Shown here piece after piece: positions 1 to 6,529 of a DNA stretch of 7,717 nucleotides (its first letter is position 1; each line of letters starts with the position of its first letter). The notes below the pieces were generated by a model. The model was not told the origin of the DNA. It saw only the letters and a program-made list of their open reading frames with translations, and did no database searches. This stretch comes from Thermodesulfobacteriota bacterium (GTDB lineage Bacteria > Desulfobacterota > Desulfomonilia > Desulfomonilales > Desulfomonilaceae): assembly GCA_030837305.1 (NCBI GenBank), contig JAUPKT010000320.1, positions 1 through 7,717 on the forward strand. The letters run 5' to 3'. The position numbers were made by a program, and so were the translations under genes.

Positions 1-902
1 AGTTTCTCCTGAAACAAATGGGATTCTTTGAGAAAGCAATGCCCATAACCGCGGACGGATTTTTCAACGTCGGCCTCAGGCATTACGGGCTTAAAGTAGG
101 CATGGGCTGCGATAATACCGAAAGCATTCTTGCCGTCCAACCATGGGATCCCCAACGTTTTATTCACGCCTTTCCAAGATCGGTGTCGTATGGTGTCAGC
201 TCCCTGTCTGCCGGTTTGCGGGCTGCAGCAGATGATGTTTCGGGTCTGCAAGGGAAATCGGTGATAGTGGTTGTAGGAGGCGGCATCGAGTCATGCAAAG
301 TAGATCCTGTGAAGATAGCCGAGCAGATTTCTGTTAACAATCCCGACTTGCAGATTCACACATTCCAGATAGGAAACGCTCAGGATGGAAGCTATTTTCT
401 GAGGGGAATTGCCGAGAAGGGCAGGGGGACATATACCAACGCAGATCTGATAAATTCTCCGGCAGAATGGCACGCCTGGATGAGACGCTTTCTCCTAGTC
501 CCGTGCCCTCGATCAATGGGCCCTGCGGCCCAAGTCATGCCCCAAGTACCATTGAACGTGGTGACGTTCGATCTCAATAGTACTTCTGTTACGTCCGCTG
601 ATCCTTCAGCAAACTCAGCGAATTTTGCCGCTATTGATTCCGCCATACGAGAATTCCGTAGCAGCCCCATGGCACAAATAGAGTTGCACGGCTATTCGGA
701 TGGTCGGGGTCGGCCTGACTACAACTTGAAACTGTCGCGACAGCGAGCCGAAGCGGTTGCGGCTTATTTGGCGAAAAAATATGGGATTCCCTCCTCTCGA
801 ATAAAAATCATTCCCCACGGCGCTGTTCAACAAGACGCCCCCCTCCCGGGTGGTGCTTCCGAGCGATACGGAAGGAGAGTCGTTATCGAAGTCCGCAAAT
901 AG
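1..902 (+). CDS. vWA domain / OmpA-like peptidoglycan-binding protein, 5' end missing
   Basis: The frame is open to the left edge (codons F-L-L-K-Q precede the first ATG at 18), so this is the C-terminal part of a longer protein and ATG 18 is probably internal. Numbering from that Met, residues 1 to about 160 fit the second half of a von Willebrand A domain: a CDNTE segment (31-35), the strand VIVVV (82-86) and the IHTFQIG strand (113-119). Residues about 180-294 are an OmpA-type peptidoglycan-binding domain: HGYSDG (224-229), YN..LSRQRAEAV (235-247) and the closing GRRVVIEV (285-292). Asp228 and Arg243 match the pair that binds diaminopimelate in OmpA-family domains. The protein probably acts in the periplasm or outer membrane, tethered to peptidoglycan; the signal peptide and the DxSxS metal motif would lie upstream. 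The usual S/TDG of the vWA metal site reads VGGG here (86-89), so metal binding may be lost. The OmpA part is confident; the vWA part is likely; the ligand is unknown. Confidence 0.85.
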   Translation, partial: FLLKQMGFFEKAMPITADGFFNVGLRHYGLKVGMGCDNTESILAVQPWDPQRFIHAFPRSVSYGVSSLSAGLRAAADDVSGLQGKSVIVVVGGGIESCKVDPVKIAEQISVNNPDLQIHTFQIGNAQDGSYFLRGIAEKGRGTYTNADLINSPAEWHAWMRRFLLVPCPRSMGPAAQVMPQVPLNVVTFDLNSTSVTSADPSANSANFAAIDSAIREFRSSPMAQIELHGYSDGRGRPDYNLKLSRQRAEAVAAYLAKKYGIPSSRIKIIPHGAVQQDAPLPGGASERYGRRVVIEVRK

Positions 903-965
903 AGATGCCGAAAAACAAGGACTGATTAACACCATTGTGATGAAAGCCAAGCCCTCCCGCCACGG

Positions 966-983
966 AAAAACTCTTCTGTTTTT
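966..983 (+). terminator. weak hairpin, possible terminator
   Basis: AAAAAC (966-971) can pair with GTTTTT (978-983) around a 6-base loop. The U-rich right arm resembles an intrinsic terminator that could end the upstream vWA/OmpA transcript about 64 bases after its stop, and on the reverse strand the run is symmetric. The stem has only one G-C pair, so it would be unstable. This is a weak call from sequence shape alone. Confidence 0.2.
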
Positions 984-995
984 AGGCTGATCTCG

Positions 996-1022
996 TTGAT
1001 TTTGCGACTGACATGATATAGA
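996..1022 (+). promoter_or_regulatory. possible sigma-70-type promoter for the TPR gene
   Basis: TTGATT at 996-1001 and TATAGA at 1017-1022 resemble -35 and -10 boxes. The spacer is only 15 bases; a poorer -35 (CGTTGA, 994-999) would give the usual 17. Transcription would start near 1029, a short way before the TTG/GTG start candidates of the next gene at 1049-1085. The rest of the gap 903-1048 shows no other clear signal. Confidence 0.3.
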
Positions 1023-1048
1023 TTCTGGTAAATCCGGTCTAGCAAATC

Positions 1049-1603
1049 TTGGAAGTGGAACTATTGTTGGGAACAAACGGCTCCGTGATAGTATTAACCC
1101 TGCTAACAGTCTTTCTGGCAACATATCACTGTCAAGTCTGCCCTGCTGGAGATCCGCCGGATTACCGAGCCGAAAACCTTCTGAAAGCGGGCACAGGCCT
1201 TGTAGAAAGGAAACACTATCTGGAAGCCTTTGACCATCTGGAAGAGGCTCGAGACGTCATGGAGAAAGCGGAACATACCAACACGCCCCTCTATGCCGAT
1301 ATCATGTTCGGGCTGGCGGAAGCCAAAATCAAGGCAAGACTTCATCAAGGTTTTCCTGCCCACTATGTCAAAATAGCTCTGGAGGAAGTACAACTTGCGA
1401 ACAAGCTGAGGGAGAGGCTCTCCGGCGTGATGCCCCAGAGGCTTGCGGAGGGCTATTTCCTAGAAGGATACATCCAAAAGACTTTTTTCATGCGATACGA
1501 AGCCGCAGCACAGATTTTTGCAAGAGCAGTAAGCGTTGATCCAGGTCTGATGGCCGCAAAAAGAGAACTCAGCGAACTCGTGTCCGATGAAAAACAGAAG
1601 TGA
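1049..1603 (+). CDS. small TPR-like protein with N-terminal membrane/signal segment
   Basis: I do not recognise a named family. The 184-residue product opens with a hydrophobic stretch (about residues 12-25) followed by two cysteines in CQVC (28-31), so it is probably exported or anchored by one N-terminal helix. No good lipobox precedes either cysteine. The remainder is helical and TPR-like: one unit around 40-72 (a LLKAGTGLVERKHYLEAF segment) and a clearer one around 134-167 (AAAQIFARAVSVDPG), which suggests a protein-protein scaffold. There is no ATG near the beginning. The start is uncertain among TTG 1049, GTG 1055, TTG 1064/1067 and GTG 1085, and none has a strong ribosome site; starting at 1067 would leave a tidier signal segment. 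It lies 92 bases before xseB and may or may not be in its operon. The reading frame is convincing from its repeat-like helices; the function is unknown. Confidence 0.7.
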   Translation: MEVELLLGTNGSVIVLTLLTVFLATYHCQVCPAGDPPDYRAENLLKAGTGLVERKHYLEAFDHLEEARDVMEKAEHTNTPLYADIMFGLAEAKIKARLHQGFPAHYVKIALEEVQLANKLRERLSGVMPQRLAEGYFLEGYIQKTFFMRYEAAAQIFARAVSVDPGLMAAKRELSELVSDEKQK

Positions 1604-1695
1604 AAGCGAATCGTGATCGAATGGCGTTTCTGGATTATGAGCGAATCCCATGTTCAAGATGCCTGATATGTGTTCAAAAACTGAAAGAATGAGAC

Positions 1696-1941
1696 ATGAC
1701 CAAAGAAAAGACCAACCACGCCACGGCTGATGAACGATTCGACACATACCTTGAGAGATTGCGATCCATTGTTGAAAAAATGGAACAAGGGACGGTAACA
1801 TTAGAGGAAAGTCTCAGGCTCTTTGAAGAGGGAATCGGGGTATCAAGGAACCTCTTCGGAATACTCAACAGTGTCGAAGGCCGGGTCGAGGAACTCTTGA
1901 ATACAATGGAAAAAATACCTTTTGACAAGGAGCAGGGATAG
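1696..1941 (+). CDS. xseB: exodeoxyribonuclease VII small subunit XseB
   Basis: This 81-residue protein matches the XseB family in length and pattern. A two-helix hairpin spans about residues 14-69, with YLERLRSIVEKMEQG, then the signature TLEESLRLFEEG (about 34-45), then a second helix ending RVEELL. XseB subunits coat the XseA catalytic subunit to form exonuclease VII, which degrades single-stranded DNA in the cytoplasm from both ends. The ATG at 1696 is preceded by a purine-rich stretch (GAAAGAATGAG) that is only a weak ribosome site. xseA is not in this window, so the large subunit must be encoded elsewhere. The gene ends 11 bases before ispA, and the xseB-ispA-dxs order is the common one in many bacteria. 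Residues 70-81 are a non-conserved tail. Confidence 0.93.
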   Translation: MTKEKTNHATADERFDTYLERLRSIVEKMEQGTVTLEESLRLFEEGIGVSRNLFGILNSVEGRVEELLNTMEKIPFDKEQG

Positions 1942-1952
1942 AGTCCAGGAAC

Positions 1953-2843
1953 GTGGATCTCGGGTCATACTTCCAGCAGCGACGAGCGTTAGTCGATAAA
2001 GCCCTTGACGACATTTTGCCCAAGGCAGATAATGACCCATTGTCATTCAATGCGGCCATGCGGTACAGTATTTTTGCAGGGGGCAAAAGGGTTCGACCGA
2101 TTCTTGCCATGGAGGCAGCGGAGTTAGTAGGTGGAAAGGCATCAGATGTAATATTGTTGGCGGTGGCCCTGGAATGTATTCACACGTATTCACTGATTCA
2201 TGATGACCTTCCTGCCATGGACGATGACGATCAGCGGCGCGGCAAGCCCACGCTGCACAAAGTTTTTGGAGAAGCGGTGGCGATATTGGCTGGAGATGCC
2301 CTGCTGACCCTTGCTTTTGATGTGATGTCCAGTCCGGAAGCGATTCGAGTCTATAGGCCGGAACGGCTCTTGAAAGCACTGAATCTCCTGTCGTCTGCCG
2401 CTGGTTGGCAGGGTCTCATCCGAGGTCAATTTCTCGATATCTCAATGGAAGGGAAAACCGCAGACGAGACGACCGTGACTCAGATCGTGGCAGGCAAGAC
2501 AGGGGCTTTGTTGAAGGCTTCCCTGTCCTGTGGTGCCCTTTTGGCAGGAGGTTCTCCCAAAGAGGTGAGACTTCTCAGTTCTCTTGGAGACAATCTCGGA
2601 ATGGTTTTCCAGATCAAGGATGACTTACTGGATATCGAGGGAAACTCGAAAGAGCTTGGAAAGGCGGTCCGTAAAGACCAGAACAAGGGGAAGGTTACTT
2701 TTCCAGCACTTCTCGGTGTGGATGATGCGAAAGACAGAATGCGACATCATTTAAAATGTGCCTTGGATACTCTCGAACCTTTAGGAGAGAGGGCTCTAAC
2801 CTTGGCTGCTATTTGCCGATACGTAGGCAATCGAATAAATTGA
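1953..2843 (+). CDS. ispA: short-chain (farnesyl/geranylgeranyl) diphosphate synthase IspA
   Basis: This cytosolic enzyme joins isopentenyl diphosphate to allylic diphosphates to make C15 (possibly C20) prenyl diphosphates for quinones, undecaprenyl carriers and similar products. The 296-residue length is normal. Visible motifs are GGKRVRP near residues 43-49; the first Asp-rich motif DDLPAMD (84-90), with the two-residue insertion of bacterial type enzymes and the preceding IHTYSLIH; RRGKPTLH; KTGALL near 180; and the second Asp-rich motif DDLLD (223-227). The first-motif context is that of IspA-like enzymes, but exact chain length cannot be told from sequence. The chosen start is GTG 1953, because the protein lines up with the family there and no upstream ATG is in frame. 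A strong AAGGAG lies at 1927-1932 inside the end of xseB, too far (20 bases) for ideal use, while AGGA at 1947-1950 is very close, so translation is probably coupled to xseB. dxs follows after 17 bases. Confidence 0.95.
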   Translation: MDLGSYFQQRRALVDKALDDILPKADNDPLSFNAAMRYSIFAGGKRVRPILAMEAAELVGGKASDVILLAVALECIHTYSLIHDDLPAMDDDDQRRGKPTLHKVFGEAVAILAGDALLTLAFDVMSSPEAIRVYRPERLLKALNLLSSAAGWQGLIRGQFLDISMEGKTADETTVTQIVAGKTGALLKASLSCGALLAGGSPKEVRLLSSLGDNLGMVFQIKDDLLDIEGNSKELGKAVRKDQNKGKVTFPALLGVDDAKDRMRHHLKCALDTLEPLGERALTLAAICRYVGNRIN

Positions 2844-2860
2844 GTATTTAGAGTCTTTCT

Positions 2861-4801
2861 ATGGCAATAGACGAATTAACAAAAGACACTCAACCGTTAC
2901 TCGGATCCATCAATTCCCCCGAGGACCTCAAGACTCTATCCAACGAAGCACTGAGGCAATTGGCTGCAGAGGTTCGAGATCTCATTGTAAGAACAGTATC
3001 TCAGAGGGGGGGGCATCTCGCGTCCAGCTTGGGAGTTGTAGAACTTACGCTCGCCATCCTCAAAGTATTTTCCCCGCCTCAAGACAGGATCGTCTTTGAC
3101 GTCGGGCATCAAGCATACGCATACAAAATCCTCACAGGCCGACGGGACGCCTTTGTCACCCTGCGCAGCCGAAAAGGCGTATCGGGTTTCCCAAAACGCG
3201 CCGAGAGCGAATACGATTTATTTGACGTCGGGCATGCGGGTAATGCCATTAGTGTTGCTGCCGGCATGGCTCAAGCACGCTGTTTCGATGGACAAAATCA
3301 CAAGGTCATCGCAGTCGTCGGCGACGGGTCTCTTACCTGTGGCGTGTCTTATGAAGGTTTGAACCAGGCGGGAGCTGCAGAGAAAGATCTCATCATCATT
3401 CTTAACGATAATGAGATGTCGATCTCTCCAAATGTCGGCGCCATAGCAGCGTACCTCAACCGGATCATGACCGGCCAACTGGTAACCCGCTTTCGGGAAG
3501 AGGTCAAGAATGTACTGAAAAACTTTCCGGGCATCATGGGAAGGTCAATGTACACAATGGCCAGACAATTCGAGGACGCTCTGAAAGGTTTCGTTACACC
3601 CGGGAGGTTGTTCGAGGATCTTGGCTTCAATTACGTTGGCCCCATAGACGGGCACCAGATCAAGCACCTTGTGGACACTCTCCAAAATGTCAAACGATTC
3701 AAAGAGCCCGTCCTCGTTCACACGATAACGTGCAAAGGGAAAGGCTACTGTCAGGCGGAACAGGATCCCAGCCGATTTCACGGAGTGGGCCCCTTCGACA
3801 TTACAACGGGCAAGACGGAAGTGAGGGACTTACCTCCCACATATACCTCCGTCTTCGGGAGAACAATGGTTCGCATGGGGACCAGAGACCAGAAGATTGT
3901 AGCCGTTACGGCAGCTATGGAATATGGCACCGGCTTGGCCGAATTTGCTCGGTTGTTTCCCAAACGCTTTTTTGATGTCGGTATAGCTGAACAACACGGG
4001 GTTGTCTTTGCTGCGGGATTGGCCCGAGAAGGTTACAAACCGGTTGTGGCCATTTATTCCACCTTCATGCAACGAGGCTATGATCATCTCGTACATGACG
4101 TTTGCATGCAGGAGTATCCCGTTGTGTTTGCAATGGACAGAGCCGGCATTGTTGGAGAAGACGGCCCGACCCATCATGGCGTTTTTGACATTGCGTTTTG
4201 TCGTCACATACCTAATCTGGTCATGATGGCGCCCAGTGACGAAAATGAGTTGCTGGACATGATGGCCACCGCACTTTCTATGGGACGCCCATGCGTAATC
4301 AGATACCCTCGTGCCCATGGTCTGGGCGTCACATTGAGAAAAGATCCCCAAGCGCTTCCGCTGAAGGCACGAGCCTTGGTGACCGGAAATGACCTCGTAA
4401 TAATAGCCATCGGCTCCATGGTCGCTCCGGCGATTGAGGCATCGAGAATACTCCACCAGGAAGGCCTCTCCGTTGGTGTCATCGACGCCAGATTTATCAA
4501 ACCATTGGATAAGGAATTGATTCTCCCCACAGTCTCTCGCATCCGTTCGGTACTAACGGTGGAAGAGGGTATCCTCGCTGGAGGATTTGGGAGTTCTCTT
4601 CTCGAACTATTCGCAGATTCAGGCCTTGAGAACGTGAAAGTGGTTCGTATGGGAGTTCCCGACAGGTTCATCGAACATGGCACGCGAGAAGAGCTTCTTG
4701 AAGAGATAGGATTGACACCCACCCATATCGCAGAACAATGTCGGATCATGATCAAGTCACCGGCAACGCCCAAGCACCTGCGGATAAATGTCGGAAGTTA
4801 A
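2861..4801 (+). CDS. dxs: 1-deoxy-D-xylulose-5-phosphate synthase
   Basis: Dxs condenses pyruvate and glyceraldehyde 3-phosphate, using thiamine diphosphate, to give 1-deoxyxylulose 5-phosphate. This is the entry step of the MEP isoprenoid pathway and also feeds thiamine and pyridoxal synthesis. The 646-residue product is slightly longer than the E. coli enzyme (620). Active-site residues are all present: His52 in RGGHLAS, His83 in DVGHQAY, the thiamine-diphosphate motif GDG (154-156) with Asn184 in ILNDNEMSIS, catalytic Glu377 in AEQHG, and Arg427, Asp434 and His438 in DRAG...GEDGPTHHG. The three transketolase-type domains run from N to C. The motif usually written GHSSTSIS reads GHAGNAIS at 124-131, an unusual version near the cofactor phosphates. 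The codons before His52 contain a run of eight G (3006-3013). ATG 2861 has no clear ribosome site and follows ispA by 17 bases, so coupled translation is likely. The last 20 or so residues are a variable tail. Confidence 0.97.
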   Translation: MAIDELTKDTQPLLGSINSPEDLKTLSNEALRQLAAEVRDLIVRTVSQRGGHLASSLGVVELTLAILKVFSPPQDRIVFDVGHQAYAYKILTGRRDAFVTLRSRKGVSGFPKRAESEYDLFDVGHAGNAISVAAGMAQARCFDGQNHKVIAVVGDGSLTCGVSYEGLNQAGAAEKDLIIILNDNEMSISPNVGAIAAYLNRIMTGQLVTRFREEVKNVLKNFPGIMGRSMYTMARQFEDALKGFVTPGRLFEDLGFNYVGPIDGHQIKHLVDTLQNVKRFKEPVLVHTITCKGKGYCQAEQDPSRFHGVGPFDITTGKTEVRDLPPTYTSVFGRTMVRMGTRDQKIVAVTAAMEYGTGLAEFARLFPKRFFDVGIAEQHGVVFAAGLAREGYKPVVAIYSTFMQRGYDHLVHDVCMQEYPVVFAMDRAGIVGEDGPTHHGVFDIAFCRHIPNLVMMAPSDENELLDMMATALSMGRPCVIRYPRAHGLGVTLRKDPQALPLKARALVTGNDLVIIAIGSMVAPAIEASRILHQEGLSVGVIDARFIKPLDKELILPTVSRIRSVLTVEEGILAGGFGSSLLELFADSGLENVKVVRMGVPDRFIEHGTREELLEEIGLTPTHIAEQCRIMIKSPATPKHLRINVGS

Positions 4802-4805
4802 CGGT

Positions 4806-4831
4806 GAGAGGCCCAAAGCAAACAGCCTCTC
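4806..4831 (+). terminator. inverted repeat after dxs, possible terminator
   Basis: GAGAGGC (4806-4812) pairs perfectly with GCCTCTC (4825-4831) around a 12-base loop, starting 4 bases after the dxs stop. The position suits the end of the xseB-ispA-dxs transcript. No T-run follows, so it is either a weak or factor-assisted terminator or an RNA-stabilising hairpin. Confidence 0.4.
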
Positions 4832-4838
4832 CCTCGGC

Positions 4839-4868
4839 TTGACTCATAATTCATTCCGCTGTTTTTCT
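4839..4868 (+). promoter_or_regulatory. possible promoter upstream of the histidine kinase
   Basis: TTGACT at 4839-4844 is a near-consensus -35 box. The region 18 bases downstream (TTTTCT, 4863-4868) is a poor -10, and the nearby CATAAT (4845-4850) looks like a -10 but has no -35 at the right distance. It is reported because the kinase is separated from dxs by 125 bases and a hairpin and probably has its own promoter. The remainder of the gap up to 4926 shows nothing else clear. Confidence 0.22.
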
Positions 4869-4926
4869 GAGAAAGTCTGTTCCCGATTAAGACATCAACC
4901 ATCATATCCCGTTGGCTTGAAAGGCC

Positions 4927-6483
4927 ATGTTAAGAGCCGATATTGCTGAGCACATGAAAGAAACACATACAATCTCCACAAAAACAGATATTTCTCCTCA
5001 GAAAATGCTGCTCCTGTTCAATGCCTCAAAAGCATTGGCCTCAACAACAGATTTGGACCAGCTACTCAGCGTCATAGTAGGGGAAGTACAGGGGGTACTC
5101 AACTGCGAGGGAGCCGGAGTGTTGCTCTACGACCATGAAAAAGACGATTTCTATTGGAGAACTGTCCAGGATAGAGATCAATTCTTATCATCTGCACGAG
5201 AGGTCATCCGGATACCCAAAGATAAAGGAGTTTGTGGGTGGGTTTTTAGCACAGGGGAACCGGCGCTGGTCCATGACGCAACCACAGATCCACGTATCTA
5301 CAGGCCCGTCGAAACAAAATCCGGTTTCATCACCAAGAACATGCTCTGTGTTCCCCTGCAATCGAGAGAAAGGCGTTTAGGTGTGCTATATGCGCTGAAT
5401 AAGCAGGATGATTTCAGCACAGAGGACGTTGAATTGATGTCTACCCTGGCCGGGAACGTAGCCTTAGCACTCGAGAACGCCTCTTATTATGAAAGTCTGG
5501 CAAACTCACACCGAGAGCTGGAACGTCTGAACAGAGTAAAAACTAAGGTCTTGCATCATCTGTCTCACGAGCTAAGGACCCCATTGGCAATTGTCGATGC
5601 ATCCGTACGCATTGTAGAAAGACGAATGAACCAAGATGGATTCATGACCGAGAATTATCCGTTCCATAGAATTTATCGAAATATTGAGAGATTAAAGACA
5701 CTGGAAAACCAGGTAGCGGCTATCGTTCAAGACAGGGAGAGTTCCAAAGACACGGTCAAGAGCAAGCTGTTGGAATATCTTAGAGATTTGATTGATCTGA
5801 CTTCTGAGGAAAAACCCGCCCTATCAGATGCTCTCGACGCGGTGAAAGCGAGTATCGAAGTCATCTTTCCTGAAGCCGATCTCGTTGATTCCCGCAAGGT
5901 ACCTTTGAGCAAAATCTTTTCGCACCTTGAGGACAAAGTCAGAGAGACCGTGGTTCGAAGAAAGCTTGACGTCGCATTCATTCCCCCTGATCCCGTAATC
6001 CTTAAGATCGCGTCCCACATCATCTTGTCAGTCCTCGAGGGGTTGATTAGAAACGCCATTGAGAACACCCCAAACCATGGGAAAATAGTGGTCGAAGGAG
6101 AGAAATCTCAGGGAGAGTATTTCATTACGGTAAAGGATTTCGGGGTCGGCATTCCAGATACTGAGAAGCCGAATCTTTTTGAGGGATTTTATCCTGTAAG
6201 AGAAATCAACCTCTATAAGTCCGCTACTCCATACGATTTCAATGCCGGCGGCACAGGCACCGATCTCTTGAAGATCAAAGTTTTCGCAGAGCGATTTGGG
6301 TTTGATGTCCAGGTAGAGAGTACGAGATGCTCTTGCATCCCTTCGATAAGTGATCTGTGTCCTGGTGATATCTCGGTATGCGCATGCTGTCAAAAAACAG
6401 AAGACTGTTACTCCAACGGTGGCACAACCTTTCGACTGATATTCCCCCCTGAGCTTCTCGAAGAAAACGGAACCCTCCCTTGA
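4927..6483 (+). CDS. cytosolic GAF-domain sensor histidine kinase with Cys-rich insert
   Basis: This 518-residue protein has no membrane segment or signal peptide, so it should sense an internal signal. An N-terminal GAF domain covers about residues 30-185 and a short coiled linker about 186-208. The dimerisation/phosphoacceptor helix carries the H-box SHELRTP with His214. About 140 residues without recognised motifs lead to the ATPase domain: N-box with Glu371, Asn376 and Asn380, G1 box DFGVGIP (404-410), an F-box-like LFEGFYP, and G2 box GGTGTD (441-446). After G2 comes an insert with seven cysteines at 468, 470, 478, 485, 487, 488 and 494, before the final GGTTFRLIFP strand (498-507). Such an insert could hold a metal or Fe-S cluster, or be redox sensitive; this is inference. 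ATG 4927 follows a stop at 4918 and has AAGG only two bases before it, so Met10 (4954) is an alternative start. No receiver or output domain is attached; the facing response regulator at 6530-6919 is a candidate partner. Confidence 0.92.
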   Translation: MLRADIAEHMKETHTISTKTDISPQKMLLLFNASKALASTTDLDQLLSVIVGEVQGVLNCEGAGVLLYDHEKDDFYWRTVQDRDQFLSSAREVIRIPKDKGVCGWVFSTGEPALVHDATTDPRIYRPVETKSGFITKNMLCVPLQSRERRLGVLYALNKQDDFSTEDVELMSTLAGNVALALENASYYESLANSHRELERLNRVKTKVLHHLSHELRTPLAIVDASVRIVERRMNQDGFMTENYPFHRIYRNIERLKTLENQVAAIVQDRESSKDTVKSKLLEYLRDLIDLTSEEKPALSDALDAVKASIEVIFPEADLVDSRKVPLSKIFSHLEDKVRETVVRRKLDVAFIPPDPVILKIASHIILSVLEGLIRNAIENTPNHGKIVVEGEKSQGEYFITVKDFGVGIPDTEKPNLFEGFYPVREINLYKSATPYDFNAGGTGTDLLKIKVFAERFGFDVQVESTRCSCIPSISDLCPGDISVCACCQKTEDCYSNGGTTFRLIFPPELLEENGTLP

Positions 6484-6493
6484 TGCAGAGGGT
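6472..6493. other. short inverted repeat over the kinase stop codon
   Basis: ACCCTC (6472-6477) can pair with GAGGGT (6488-6493) around a 10-base loop that includes the TGA stop of the kinase. It sits in the 46-base gap between two converging genes, where a two-way terminator is expected, but there is no T-run on either side and the stem is only 6 bases. Confidence 0.2.
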
Positions 6494-6529
6494 CAAATGC
6501 CTATAATTGGGAAAGAATCGTCAATGATG

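Noticed and set aside
615..1124. 169-codon open frame on the minus strand across the OmpA domain, the gap and the TPR gene start
   Set aside because: Most of it is antisense to the clear OmpA domain; the low-complexity Ser/Arg/Pro-rich translation matches no family I know.
1608..1678. Small direct repeats (AGCGAATC twice, TGTTCAA twice) in the gap before xseB
   Set aside because: The copies are 7-8 bases, irregularly spaced and not tied to any recognisable site, so chance explains them.
2405..2623. Plus-strand open frame overlapping ispA
   Set aside because: It is in another frame of a confidently assigned gene and its Arg/Gly/Asp-rich translation looks like an out-of-frame product.
3830..4456. 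208-codon open frame on the minus strand inside dxs
   Set aside because: It is fully antisense to a well conserved dxs region, and its translation shows no recognisable domain.
4204..4773. 189-codon open frame on the minus strand in the dxs 3' part
   Set aside because: Antisense shadow of dxs, Ser/Thr/Pro-rich, with no domain.
4840..4847. TTGACTCA palindrome-like site as a regulator operator
   Set aside because: A single 7-base palindrome is expected by chance and no matching regulator or second copy is seen.
2861..6483. dxs and the histidine kinase as one operon
   Set aside because: They are separated by 125 bases with an inverted repeat and a possible new promoter, and the functions are unrelated.
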